A stretch of 64,000 nucleotides of DNA from Diphasiastrum complanatum. Lineage: Eukaryota; Streptophyta; Lycopodiopsida; Lycopodiales; Lycopodiaceae. Below, one piece after another: positions 1 through 11,282 of the stretch. The notes under the pieces are model-generated. The model was not told the DNA's origin, searched no databases, and saw only the letters and a list, made by a program, of their open reading frames with translations. The translations under genes and the position numbers were made by a program. Position 1 is the stretch's first letter. Each line of letters opens with the position of its first letter. The stretch covers positions 21,646,823 to 21,710,822 of the forward strand of contig CM055093.1 in the NCBI GenBank assembly GCA_029204225.1, written 5' to 3'.

Positions 1-640
1 AATTCTAAACTTAGAGTTTACTTTTTAGAGTTGGGTCCAATTTTGGAGTCACGTGAATCTTGTGATTTCCAATGTACTTTTTGTGGACCCTTCAATCAAG
101 TTGGGTCCAAGATGAATGGATAGGATCAATGTGAATATTAGCCAATAGGATTGAGGGGCAAGGGCCTTCCCCATTTTATAAAAAGGCACCATTTATACAC
201 TATTTTCATGCTTAATTGAGAGGAGGAGACTCTACCATTTTGAGAGCTCAAGCATCCTCATTTGCTAATCAATCTTGCTTATGCTATTGTTGTGATTGCT
301 TGTTATTTTCGTTTCTCATGCTTTTTGGTTATGCTAGTTAAGTTTTTTCCATAAGCAATGACATTGAGCATTTGAGCTAACCTCCATCTCATCTCTCTCT
401 CTTTCTCTCTTCTCTTCTCTCTTCCTCTAATTTTCTATCCCTGTCCTTCACCCAAATCATGATGAATGTTAGTGTAGAGGAGTAGAGTTAAGGGAGAGTA
501 GTGTTAGTGGTGAATAGAGTTAGGGTGAAAATAGGAAACTAACTAAAATTAGCATCTATGCATAGTTAGGAACCTATCTACTGATCTAACCCTTGTTGAC
601 AGGCGGGAGGGCTACGCTACGCAAGATCTTCGACCCTACA
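1..640 (+). repeat. 5' LTR of gypsy-1, left end outside the window
   Basis: Base 1 matches 9711 inside the complete 3' LTR at 9533-10323, so about 180 bases of the LTR lie to the left. It ends at 640 in CCCTACA, directly before the primer-binding site. It contains a CT-rich microsatellite at about 391-428 and a TATA-like 'ttttataaaaagg' near 172-184. Several indels and substitutions separate it from the 3' LTR, so this is an old insertion. Confidence 0.9.
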
Positions 641-641
641 G

Positions 642-659
642 TTGCGCCGTTGTCGGGGA
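642..659 (+). other. Primer-binding site, tRNA-Asp type (gypsy-1)
   Basis: TTGCGCCGTTGTCGGGGA lies two bases after the LTR end. It matches, with about two changes, the complement of the 3' end of plant tRNA-Asp (TGGCGCCGTTGCCGGGGA). This primer is known from Tat/Athila-type plant Ty3/gypsy elements. Confidence 0.8.
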
Positions 660-1010
660 TAGGTTTCCACTAACTGGTTTAGCTGCAATTTACCTATTTT
701 CTTGCTTTTTAGAGTAGTTTTAGGTAGATTTTTGGGTGTTTAGAGTTAGTTTTCTATATTTTTTTGTGTTTGGACTATTCACAGCTAGCGGAGGAAGTGT
801 GAGAGGGTAGAGGAGGAACTGAACAGCCTCTAAGGGCTTGAAACCCAAACTGACCAGGCAAAAAACCCAAAAAAAACACACCAATCTGCAATTTTGGAGG
901 AAAAAAGAGCCTAAAATCTCATCAGATTTTTATATCTCCAGAACCAGTGTGAATTAACTCTTGCATGACTGGCAGCAGCTCCAGGGTACTGTCCCAGACC
1001 TACACAGAAG

Positions 1011-1760
1011 CCTGCGAGAGTTAGTTCCATGCAGATTGTAAACATCAGAGAAAAATCATAAAAAATTCAAAAAACCCTTGACAAAATCTAAAAAAATTCA
1101 AATTTTCATAAGAACTCTCGCAGAGCCCTCTAAAGTTCCATCTCAGTGAGACCAGGACACAGAGAAGCTTGCGAGAGTTAGTTTGATGTCTAAGTGCCTA
1201 TGCGAGAGTTCCCAGTGGAAAAAAGACGGAAAAGTACCAGTTTACCCTCGCAGACAACAAAATTTTCAGTTCCAGTGGTCAAGAACTCTCGCAGAGGATT
1301 CTGAAGTTCCATCTCAGTGAGACCAGGACACAGAAGAGCTTGCGAGAGTTAATTTGATTCCAGTGAACAAAAAATTGGGTTTAAGTGCTAAAAAATCACT
1401 AAAAAGTAAAGATCTAACAAATCCTTCTAGTAAGAACTCTCGCAGACCCTCTCAATCAGTTCATAATGTCAATTTACATCAGTGATGAAGCCTGCGAGAC
1501 TTAGTTTTGAGATCTAGTGAAGATCAAGCCAAAAAAGTGGTTTTGAACCCTCGCAAACAGTGAAATTTTCAGTTTTTGCAAGAGTTAGCTCTTGTAGAGA
1601 ATTCTATAGTGAGATCTGACCCAGATCCAGCTACTGTGAGCCTTGCGAGAGTTACTTCCAGAGAGATATCAGATTTTTTATCTACAAAAACAGCTAAAGA
1701 ACCCTTGCACAGCCAACCCTCGCACAAGAGAACCCTCGCAGACAAGATCAGTATAAAGAT
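1011..1760 (+). repeat. Leader array of inverted motif TGCGAGAGTT / AACTCTCGCA
   Basis: The gypsy-1 untranslated leader carries the 10-mer TGCGAGAGTT and its exact reverse complement AACTCTCGCA in rough alternation, with near variants (AACCCTCGCA, TGCGAGACTT). Examples are 1013, 1170, 1201, 1341 and 1644 in one sense and 1113, 1284 and 1435 in the other. Neighbouring copies can pair into stem-loops in RNA. The same array is in the leader of the copy at 29574-30637, and a short version lies before ORF3 (5913-5993). No long ORF is supported in 660-1920. Confidence 0.75.
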
Positions 1761-2001
1761 CTGCATCAGATCCAGCTAGTGTCAAAATCTCATGTCAATC
1801 AGTGCAAGGAGTAAAACGTTATCAAGGAAAAACCACCGCAAAAGGCCTAAAATTCACTTCCGGCCGATCAGATCGATCAGATCCTTGAGATCCAGACTGC
1901 ATCCTACTGTATAAGCAAGATCCAATCACTTTGGAACCCACCATCGGATGAATCTGATATCGGGATGATCAATAGCACGAAGGATAGCAAACCGTCCAAC
2001 A

Positions 2002-2690
2002 AGAGGCAGAACCGGAAATAACACCAATGGATCCAATGGGCCAACCCGTACCTGTCGTTCCCTTGGAAGCAGTCCGGAGAGAACCACGGATGGAAATGCC
2101 AAAATACGACGGATCATCAGATCCCATTTGATTCCTCCATATCTACGAGCAAGCTTGTGAAATCTACGGTGAACGAACACCTACGGAGAAGTTGATGCTG
2201 TTTCCCATGTCCTTATTGGCAGTGGCTCAGGATTGGTTTTTCAACCTGTCAGAGGAAGAAAAATCTACTTGGGAAGCGGTTAAAGCGGCTCTCATTACGC
2301 GCTTTAAACCAAGAAAGTTCCTGGAAGACCCGTTCCTCCTGCTCGGCAAAGTCGAGATGGAAAAACGAGAAAGGGTCAGGGACTATATTGAGCGGGTCAA
2401 ACACTTACGATCCGAGTGCAGTGCAGCCCTAACTCCCGATCACACGGTGATCATGTGGTTCCTAGCCGGACTACCACGAAGCATCAGAAGAGAACTAAAA
2501 CAACGGGACAGTATGCAACTCTACAAGAAGCTATGGAAGATGCCATTAGGGAAGAGGATGAGGGATCTGACGACGAATATCCATCCATCCACACCCCTAC
2601 TCCCTCGATCGCATCATCATCATCAACCGCATCTGCTCTATCCACAGAACTGCTGCTGGAGCAAATGACGAAATCACACAAACAGTAGAA
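2002..2690 (+). pseudogene. Gypsy-1 Gag (retrotransposon gag domain), broken
   Basis: This is a capsid-type Gag fragment. Frame 2 reads PKYDGSSDPI, a stop where element 3 has an open codon, then LHIYEQACEIYG, AQDWFFNLSEEEKSTWEAV and ITRFKPRKFLEDPF, up to WFLAGLPRSIRREL. This is the usual retrotrans_gag core with the W/F-rich helix and the late GLP motif. The end shifts frame around 2515-2560, and the zinc-knuckle and protease regions seen in related copies (35288-35748 and 52035-52500) are missing. Sequence resumes at about 2734 inside the linker. The close copy at 34477-35748 supports the assignment. Not functional. Confidence 0.85.
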
Positions 2691-2710
2691 GGAGCAACTT
2701 ATGGCGCAGT

Positions 2711-5700
2711 TTGACCAGAAATAGTACATCTTCACCCAAATGTTACACCATGGACACACCAATCACATTTGGGTTGAATATGATAAACGTAGCATGGTTG
2801 TTAGTGGAGCCTATTGAGAACCCAGTGGACGATGATCTAGTCCCTTGGCAACATGCTCTAACTTATAATAAGGAGATTGAGCTGACTGATGAGCAGGTCC
2901 TACATCACATGGACCCAGATTGTTACGGAACCAAGAAAGTACCAGCTCAACCACCACAAAAGTCTGCTATGGTGAAAGTCTCAAGGACTGATCCACCCAA
3001 GTCACCTGCGAATAAGAAGAATCAGTTGAAGCAACACTACAACCAAGTGATCTGATGGAGTGATCTACCCGAAGAGGCAATAGCTACAGTGGATGTTGAT
3101 ATTCGCAACCATGAGGCGAATGTCACGGCAGTTCCGGTGAAAGACAACAAGGATGAATCCACCAAAATGACAAAAAAGGGTAAAAAAAAAGAAGTGTTGG
3201 ATTCCTTGAAGTTAATCAAGATAGACCTAGATACAACGTCATCTTCTACACAGTTGACAGAAAATCAAAAAATGACCAGTCGGACTAAGATCAATATGTT
3301 GAAAGAGAAATCTCGACGAGTGCTAGTTCATGAGATTCTTGAGACTTTCAAGAATTACACCTTGGATGATGTGGTAATCATGATGTCTCAAGCCCAGAGA
3401 GAACCTGATCAAAGTCAGGCACAGCGGAACAAGTCTTTTGAGGGACCTGCGCGGACACAGCCAATGAATATTACCGAGCCAGGTGAAGAAGAAAAGATAG
3501 TGCATGTGGGAGAGCAATTAACACCCACACAGTTCAAGAGACTACGATCATTGTTGGTGGAATACAAAGACTGTTTTGCTTGGAGTTATAGTGACCTGAA
3601 GGGCATTCCACCAACAGTAGTCCAACACACCATACCCTTGGCGGACGGAGCAGTGCCCAAGGTAAGGTGTTATTACCACTGCAACCCGAATTATACTGAG
3701 CTGATCAAGCAGGAGTTGCAGAAGCTGATGGATGCAGATTTCATCTATGAAATCGAGCACACGGAATGGATATCACCGATAGTTATAGTACCCAAGAAGA
3801 ACGGCAAAATGTGGATTTGTGTGAATCTGAAGGCACTAAATGCAATCACCAAAAAAGATCATTTTTCTTTACCATTTATGAAAAGTGTCCTCGACAGAGT
3901 GGTCGGCGCCGAGGCCTACAGTTTTCTAGACGGCTTCAGCGGCTACAACCAAGTGAAGATAGCCCCCCCAAGACCAGCACAAGACAAAATTTGCCACGGA
4001 ATGGGGAACCTATGCCTATAAAGTGATGCCATTCGGACTTTGCAATGCCCCAAGCACCTTCCAGCGAGTCATGCAGGCGGCATTCAAAGATTATCTGCAA
4101 AAATTTCTGGAAATTTTCTTGGACGATCTATGCTTGCATGGACCAGACTCAGAACACTTATCCAACTTGCAGAAGGTGTTACAAAAATGTCCGACTACTA
4201 GATCTTCCTGAATCCAAAAAAATGTCAATTATGGGTAACACATGGCTTGATTCTCGGCCATATAGAGTCAAGACACGAGATCGCCACAGATCTATCAAAG
4301 ATCATGATCATTATTGATCTACCACCACCGGAGACGATCCGCAAAGTCTATATCTTCATGGGTCATGCTAACTATTATAGGATCTTCATTCTTGATTTTG
4401 CGGAGTTATCCCGACCAATTTACAAATTCACAACGGATCCACATTGGAACGAGGAAGCCCTAAAGGCTTTCCAGAAGCTTAAGGATGCATTAATTTCAGC
4501 ACCAATCTTACGCCCACCCAATTGGTCCATTGAGTTTCACGTGCATACGGACGCATCGAAGTATGCAGTTGGAGTAGTTTTAACCCAACCAGGTGAACAC
4601 AAAAAAGATATTCCAATCCAATTTGCAAGCCGCCAGCTCAGTGATACCGAAATGAATTATTCAACCATAGAGCGGGAAGCACTGGCAATGATTTATGCGG
4701 TTAAGAAATTTTGACATTACTTGATGGCCACACATTTTGCTTTTTATACGGACCATCAACCCTTGCTCTATCTCGTTAATAAAACTTGCAACACCGGGAT
4801 AATCACCAGATGGCTACTTCTATTGTTGGAATTTCATTTTCGGATAGTAGTTCGCAAGGGAAAACAACATTACATTGTAGATCATGTATCAGGAATCAAG
4901 GAGAAGGAGATTGCAACCCAACCCGACAATGAGCTGGCAGATGATGCCTTATTATATGTGGACACAGTACCAGAATGGGTTGTCGACATTGTTGAATATC
5001 TAATGCGGGGCCAACCAGACAAATCACTAGCAAAGGCGGAACAGTAGAAATTGATCTTGAAGGCTACACCTTATCAGGTGATTGTTGGCCAGTTATATCG
5101 AAGGGGACCAGACGGAATTCTTCGGTGGTGTATTCTTCCTCATGAGGCCACCCAGATCATTTTGCTTTCACATGAAGGCATGAGTGGGGGCCATTTTGCA
5201 TCCGACATTACAGTTCGCAAGATCCTGCAATCAGGATGTTGGTGGCCAACAGTTCATAAGGATACAAAGGAATACTTTAAAAAGTGCGATGTGTGCCAAA
5301 GGGCAAGAAGGCCGACGAGATTGAATTATGACCTAATGCACCCGGTCTTAGCCCAAGCACCAATTAGATTACATTGGTCCAATTCACCATGCGGCAAGAA
5401 GTTCCCAAGCTCGATACGTAATTGTAGCCACAAACTACCTCACCAAATGGGTCGAAGCCAAGGCAGTAAGAGTAGCGGATGCTAGGACCATGGCCAAGTT
5501 CCTTTATAAAAATATCATTGTACGCTTTGGATGCCCGGTAGAGCTAGTCAGCGATCGTGGAAGCCATTTCATCAATGAGACCATCAAGGTCCTGTCTGAG
5601 GAATTCTTCGTGATCCACAGAACTAGTACGCCTTATTATCCTTGTGGTAATGGGCAAGCAGAATCATCCAATAAGATCCTGTGTAGCGTGCTCACGAAAA

Positions 5701-5924
5701 CAGTTGAAGCTAGCAGATCAGATTGGGAACATAAGTTGCATGCTACACTATGGGCATTCAGGACAGCATATAAGAGAAGCATTGATCAACCACCCTTTCA
5801 ATTGGTATATGGTCAGGATGTTGTGATGCCAATAGAGTTCTTAGTTCCTTCATTAAGCATTGCCACCATGCAACATCTTAGTGAGTCCAGATCTCTACAG
5901 TTACACCACTCCTGCGAGAGTTGA
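2711..5924 (+). pseudogene. Gypsy-1 Pol: reverse transcriptase, RNase H, integrase; several frameshifts and stops
   Basis: Order is the Ty3/gypsy one. The RT palm starts with WISPIVIVPKKNGKMWICVN (about 3769), then FSLPF, FLDGFSGYNQVKI, a frameshift in a C run near 3963-3970, MPFGLCNAPSTFQRVM and the active-site block IFLDDL (about 4113-4130, FLDD for YxDD). RNase H shows HTDASKYAVGVVLTQ (about 4543-4590) and FYTDHQPL. Integrase has its HHCC zinc module in HEGMSGGHF..CDVCQRARR (5172-5310), then a frameshift that destroys the first catalytic Asp region, VSDRGSHFINE (about 5550) and NGQAESSNK. Aspartic protease is absent. Gypsy-2 (52035-61614) carries the same genes with fewer breaks. Dead copy of a Tat/Athila-like element. 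Confidence 0.9.
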
Positions 5925-5993
5925 ACCCTCGCGGATAGCCTGAACCCTCGCGAAACCTTTGCATAGTAGTCAAATCACCTTCTAAACTCTCGC
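5913..5993 (+). repeat. Leader motif repeated between pol and ORF3
   Basis: Right after the pol stop lie TGCGAGAGTT, two AACCCTCGCG variants and AACTCTCGCA within about 80 bases. These are the same 10-mers that fill the 5' leader. Gypsy-2 has the homologous set at about 61603-61685. Function unknown. Confidence 0.7.
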
Positions 5994-6100
5994 AGGCTTC
6001 CCTGCGGTCTTAGAATTTTGTGAAGAAGGTGTCTGTCCAAATTTGGGTGGAACTAAGCAAGGGAAAGTGGATCTCACCTAATACGCACTCTAAATTCCAC

Positions 6101-6109
6101 TATATAAGG
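6101..6109 (+). promoter_or_regulatory. TATA box likely serving ORF3
   Basis: TATATAAGG stands 251 bases before the ORF3 ATG, in the pol-ORF3 spacer. The identical box is kept at 61791-61799 in gypsy-2. Its position downstream of the leader-like motif suggests an internal promoter for a separate ORF3 transcript. This is inferred from sequence only. Confidence 0.5.
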
Positions 6110-6359
6110 GCTGAATTCGAGTCATTTGTCACCTTTGCTAGCGAAGCTTTGCCAAAATTTACACTGAAATTGCCAAGTTGTCCGTTTGCGACCAAACTTC
6201 CTACTAGATATCATCCGATCATACTGAACACCGATCTGCACTCTGAACTACACTTCTTGTCATCCAGCACTCGTTATTCACATTTTTCTGCCGTTTTCAC
6301 ACCTTTTTCCATTTTCCACCATTTTTCCTACTTTTTGACCTCTAATCATCACTGCTAAC

Positions 6360-9300
6360 ATGGCCTCCTCATCCTCTAAAGACTCTGGCACCAATCAAGT
6401 GATCCAGCATGACATCCTCGAGGCCACACAGATTTGGCCTCTACCCTCTAACGCTTTGATCCAACCATGGCTGCAGACAGCCGGCCCACTTCTAGAGGCA
6501 ATGGGTTTTTACCCGGTGCTTTTCGATTCTAATATTAACATGGGCCTCGCCCTTCACGCTTACGCCACCTGGGACGAGGAAAAGACTCATTTCCACTTCT
6601 TGTACCAAGCTACCATGTACAAGGTCAGGATTAATGCAGACTGGATGGTCACCATTGGCATTATGTCTGGTGATCATCAATCCATCTCCCATCGCCACGC
6701 CAAAACTCTGATCAAGCCTTTCGTCACCCAAACTGCACCGAAAATCCCAATTTAGACTAACAACGGTTACCTGATAGATGTTATCACGAAACCTGTCATT
6801 CAGACGGCTACGCATCTGTTGAATAACTTTATGGTTATTTCAACATTTTGCAAGGACAGAATCTAGTCTAAGCTATTGAGTCAGATAGTGGAATCCTTTC
6901 TGGAATTCCCTGGCCCTTCCGTTGTGCCATACGACTAGCATAGATTCCTTATTCGTGAACTAGCCAACTCCATCAAACCCAACAACCATGAGCGTATTGC
7001 AGCAGGCCCCCTATTGTGTAACTTTGCTTGCACACTTCTCAAGGCAAAAGTGTGTGGTTTCCAACGCTCATCTCTTTTGTCTACCCTCATGTCACATACT
7101 AACCTTTATCCACCATCTCAGGCATCCACCTCCTCCCAACCTGCAGTTATTAACACAACGGCCAACAAACGAATGTGTGGCACTACCTCTACATCCACAT
7201 CTCCACCTGATACCCGAAGATGCATCTCCACTACCGCACTAACCACCCCATCAACCACCGCCACTTCTTCCGTGCAACCCCCCACTCCGATCTCTGTTGT
7301 CGCTGCCTCTCTTCCTGTTCCATCCAACATCTGTTTCTATGTCAACCCTCGTTTCCTCTAATGATACGATTCTTATCTATGTTCCGTTATCCACTACTCC
7401 GTCCATCACCATCGCATCTTCCATCACTCCTGCCACTACTGTTGCTTCCATTCAGTTCAATCCTTCTTAGTCTCAATTGTCTCCAGACACTCTGGCATGG
7501 ATGCAAGTCATCAATTTTTCACCCCCACGCCAAACCCCTTTCTGCTCCATCTTCGCCTTCTTCCATACTCCACACCACCCTTCAGTTCACCTATGTTCCT
7601 CCCATCTTCTCGTTCTGACACGCCGTCTTCATCCCTGTTTCCGCAGTTGCTTCTCAAACCCCACCTTCTTCGCCACCAAAGGTTGTCGAGGGCAACCAAC
7701 CGTTGTCTGATGATACATTTATTCAAACAGTTTTCGTACCATCACTAGATCAGACTGATCCTACCACCCCAGATGGCATTAGGTCCAATGAGAACCTGAT
7801 AGAAGATAATGATGACGGTATTCCACAAGTCGTCGGGGCCGATACAACACAAGCTCCTATCAGTGCCAGTGTACCGGTTGCTCCCACAAACCTAACGACG
7901 GCGTACCAGACTCTGGGAAAATACGTCCTGGATGCGGTAGCAGCCAAAGCCATTATGGAAAGCAGGGTACTACACCTGGCGATGAGTAACACACAGCTAT
8001 GAGCAGACCTCACCAAGCTATAGCACGAACTGATTCTAATGCAACAACATGAACAAGAAGGGCACACGAGATTGCCAAGCTGCAGCAGAAGGAGGAGGGC
8101 CTCAACAAATATATCCAAAGCCTCTCCAAAGCACTGAGAGAGGCCTCCACAAAGGTGCGGGAGCTTCAATCTGAAGTGTCCCAACAACTAGCTCCCATCC
8201 AGGCACAACTAAACCTTTTGAAAGCAGAGAATACGTGCCTGGGGATGGAGGTCAAAGCCCTACAAGATGAAAAGCTCGTCTGGTTAGCTCAACCTACACC
8301 AGACCCAAGGCCACTTTCTCAATTAGAAATTAATCTTCTTCGGCATCAGGTGCAGGTCTATAGCCAAACCTTAAACAACTACCAGACATAGTTCAACAAA
8401 TATCGAAGAAGCGCAACTCACGAGCTCACCCAGGCCAAGCAAGCCCTCAAGGCATGCCAAAAATTCATGGACACGAAGGCCCAGTCCACCCCCTTAGTAA
8501 TTCCACCGCCACCGATTTTTGACGCTGCACAGGCTAGTACCAACCAAGACCAAAGCCAGCAGGCAGCAGGGGAATTTAACCAAGATCAAAGGTCTGAAGG
8601 CCAAGATAAAGGGCAAACAGATACGGCTGCTGAGACGCGAGACTAGGGCCAAGGCGTAGATACCAGCCAAAGCCAAACCACATCATCCAGATATTTGCGC
8701 ACGATATCTGCCAACCGGGCCTTCCGAAGACCCAAGTCCGTGGAGGAGAAAATCAACGAATTCCTATCAAAGTATCTCCACGAGTCATCAAGAGGCGGCT
8801 GACAGATATCGTTTTCAACTCAGACCATAAAGGGCAAAGAACTGCAAGCATTACCCGCCCTCCAACCACAACCAGAGTGGCAACAGCAGTTGTTTGAAAG
8901 AGACACTGCGGCCATCAGGGCCTACGTGATGAGTCCACAACAATTACATGTGAATGCGCACTTCCTGCCATGTACACAAAGATCCAAATAGGTGGAATGC
9001 GGCACCCCTCTGGACAAGATCACACTTCAAAATTTTAATTGGCCGATCATACAGTCAGAATATGGGCGGACTACGGATGTAGATGCCAGAAGGGCTCTCA
9101 CCGCGTTCACAACCCATTATATCAATTGTCCTGATCCAACAATCCATGTGGCAGCCACTTGCGCCCATGACTTAGAACATCTAATGGGGATCGAGACTAA
9201 ATGGGACAATTTTCTTCCATCCATATTCTTTGACGTTAATAAGGCGCTACCTTCAGACAAAATCGAAGATCAGCTGCCAATCGCTCGTGTGTATTATTGA

Positions 9301-9486
9301 GCCGCACTTCTGGACGATCCATGGACACGCAGATTCCAAACATGGGTTGACCAAGATTGGCTCCGAGGAGTCCACAAGTCCCTTCACACGCCCAAGGACT
9401 TGAAGAAACTGGACCGCCTCAACTTTATGGAGGATGTCACCACCTACTTGATCCAGCAAAGGCGAGCGAAGAAAACGATATACTAA
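6360..9486 (+). pseudogene. Gypsy-1 'ORF3': large post-integrase gene, broken
   Basis: The ATG at 6360 is in good plant context (AACATGGCC). The frames give four parts. First, an N-terminal globular region of about 200 residues (WPLPSNALIQPWL, LLEAMGFYPVLFD, ADWMVTIGIMSGDHQSI, then after stops RFLIRELANSIKP). Second, a Ser/Thr/Pro-rich linker (about 7100-7700). Third, a coiled coil (about 8100-8400; LKAENTCLGMEVKALQDEK, RPLSQLEINLLRHQVQ). Fourth, after a Gln-rich stretch, a C-terminal domain (about 8850-9486; WQQQLFERDTAAIRAYV, TLQNFNWPIIQSEYG, KWDNFLPSIFFDVNKALPS). In-frame stops and shifts are scattered through it. I do not recognise any part, and no transmembrane or signal segment suggests an envelope. 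Homologues are at 62050-64000 (same family), 38131-38689, 38708-40023 and 20899-21245. Conservation across diverged copies suggests a real element gene. Confidence 0.7.
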
Positions 9487-9494
9487 ACCGGCAA

Positions 9495-9514
9495 AGTGCC
9501 GAGGGATCGGCACT
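9495..9514 (+). other. Perfect hairpin just before the 3' LTR
   Basis: AGTGCCGA, a 4-base loop GGGA, then TCGGCACT: an 8-bp perfect stem, between the ORF3 stop (9486) and the LTR (9533). The usual purine-rich tract is not obvious in the bases directly before the LTR. Confidence 0.6.
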
Positions 9515-9532
9515 ACTTCAGGCTGTGGGTCT

Positions 9533-10323
9533 TGTTGGGGGTATTCCCAACAAAGTGTAAATAAATAAAATCATCCAATAAGATGTGTTGCGAGGGCATG
9601 GCATCCTGCGTGTATAAGCCCATGGCCCAATGAGCACGCAAGTGAAGTTGTAAATAAAATAATAGACTTGGGCCCTTTGTAATTAAAATAAAACTTGAGG
9701 CCCAAAGTCAATTCTAAACTTAGAGTTTACTTTTTAGAGTTGGGTCCAATTTTGGACTCACATGAATCTTGTGATTTCCAATGTACTTTTCTTGGACCCT
9801 TCGATCAAGTTGGGTCCAAGATGACTAAATATGATCAATGTGAATATCAGCCAATAAAATTGAGGGGCAAGGGCCTTTCCCATTTTATAAAAAAAGGCAA
9901 CATTTGTACACTATTTTCATGCTTAATAGAGAGGAGGAGACTCTACCATTTTGAGAGCTCAAGCATCCTCATTTGCTAATCAATGTTGCTTATGTTATTG
10001 TTGTGATTGCTTTTCCCATGCTTTTTGGTTATGCTAGTTAAGGTTTTTCCATAAGCAATGACATTGAGCATTTGAGCTAACCTCCATCTCATCTCTCTCT
10101 CTTTCTCTCTTCTCTTCTCTCTTCCTCTCCTTTTCTATCCCTTTCCTTCACCCAAATCATGATGAATGTTAGTGTAGAGGAGTAGAGTTAAGGGAGAGTA
10201 GTGTTAGTGGTGAATAGAGGTAGGGAGGAAGTAGGAAACTAACTAAAATTAGCATCTATGCATAGTTAGGTACCCTTGTTGACAGGCGGGAGGGCTATAC
10301 TACGCAAGATCTTCGACCCTACA
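9533..10323 (+). repeat. 3' LTR of gypsy-1
   Basis: It starts TGTTGGGG and ends CCCTACA, giving TG..CA termini. 9711-10323 matches 1-640, and the start matches the LTR at 28736. It is shorter than the 5' copy by small deletions near 10008 and 10270. The next bases (aatgc) would be the target duplication, but the left one is outside the window. Confidence 0.9.
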
Positions 10324-10643
10324 AATGCCAAGTAGCACAAGCAGTCTGTTTGACCTGCAACACCTGAAGCGTGCATAAGCAGTTAGACTTCTCCATTCTT
10401 AATCATTAGTCTTATTTCTTAATTTTTTTAAATAACCTACCACCAGCTGTCCTTGCATTTTGATATAAATTGAGAGTAAAGTGGTAGCTGTCCAAGTGGT
10501 AATTCTAACGTTTGCGGTTTCTTCAAAAACCGCAGGACACATAATTTCACATAATAATCTTTCGGCCCTGCCCCTGGTCCCCATTTCATATACTCAAAAA
10601 ATACGTATACTCAAAAAATACATTAGTATAAAAATACAGTAAA
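10324..10643. other. No gene seen
   Basis: Flank of gypsy-1. It holds a short near-tandem 'atactcaaaaaatac' pair at about 10590-10622. No coding similarity recognised. Confidence 0.5.
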
Positions 10644-11162
10644 CTGCCCCACCCTATGCCATTTGTCTGTATTATCCACCTCCTCTTTCTTGCATTTGTC
10701 GCTAATCTGTAAGGTACGTCCGTCTTCCACCTGAACTTTGATCTCTTCCTTTTTCAAGCCTGAAATGCGAAACATGCACCAACATAACCAGATATACATG
10801 CTGATACGAGTTCAAATATATTCAGAACAATTAAACAATGTAGAGTTCAATTCGAAACATCCAATACATGAATCGTCAACATCTAACGATGATGCAAACT
10901 CTGTTCGAAAGAGTGTAAGCTAACTGAATGTTGGAAGCTATGAGCATAGAACTGATAAGTTTTTACCTGGTAGATCAGCTTTGAAAACGTGAGCCTCCGG
11001 CGTTTCAACCCAGTCAACTCGAGTACTGGCAATGGCACTACCGTCCTGAGCGAATTTACGAGACAAGGCACTATCCCACATGGCAAATCTTTCAGAAGGC
11101 TCAGAGAATGTGTCGAAGGGGCTTTGATCTCCTCGGCCAAAGAAGAAGAGAGACAACACCAT
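10644..11162 (-). pseudogene. Class I small heat-shock protein, intron-containing, 3' truncated
   Basis: Cytosolic class I sHSPs are ATP-independent chaperones that hold unfolding proteins. Exon 1 (11162-10967) starts [17 protein letters not shown] and continues to [20 protein letters not shown], the class I N-terminal arm and the start of the alpha-crystallin domain. It ends at donor CCAG|GTAAAA. A 207-base intron (10966-10760) ends TTTCAG. Exon 2 (10759-10644) continues LKKEEIKVQVEDGRTLQI..DKWHRV, the expected beta strands. After HRVGQ the homology stops and unrelated AT-rich sequence follows, so the conserved GVLTV half of the domain is lost. Most plant class I sHSP genes lack introns, so the clean intron at phase 1 is unusual. 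No stop lies within the surviving exons. Confidence 0.85.
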
Positions 11163-11274
11163 ATCTATACCGATTAAATGAATTTTCACAAAGAAATACT
11201 TCAACAGATTTCTTTCAAATCCCAAAACAACCACCTCTTGGATCAAACAGAACGTCGTTACTTCAGTAACTATT

Positions 11275-11282
11275 TTCGAGAA
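11275..11282 (-). promoter_or_regulatory. Heat-shock element core upstream of the sHSP remnant
   Basis: TTCGAGAA is an inverted nTTC-nn-GAAn pair, about 113 bases upstream of the sHSP start codon. A third unit in register is not clear. It fits heat-shock-factor control but is a short match. Confidence 0.4.

Noticed and set aside
1011-1760. Regularly repeated short motif resembling a CRISPR array
   Set aside because: Spacing is irregular, the motif alternates in orientation, and it lies in a plant retrotransposon leader between primer site and gag.
7511-7726. Arg-rich minus-strand frame inside ORF3
   Set aside because: Mirror of the Ser/Pro-rich linker of ORF3; composition artefact.
6360-9486. 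ORF3 as a retroviral-type envelope gene
   Set aside because: No signal peptide, no transmembrane segment and no furin-like site could be seen; the coil and globular domains fit an internal protein better.
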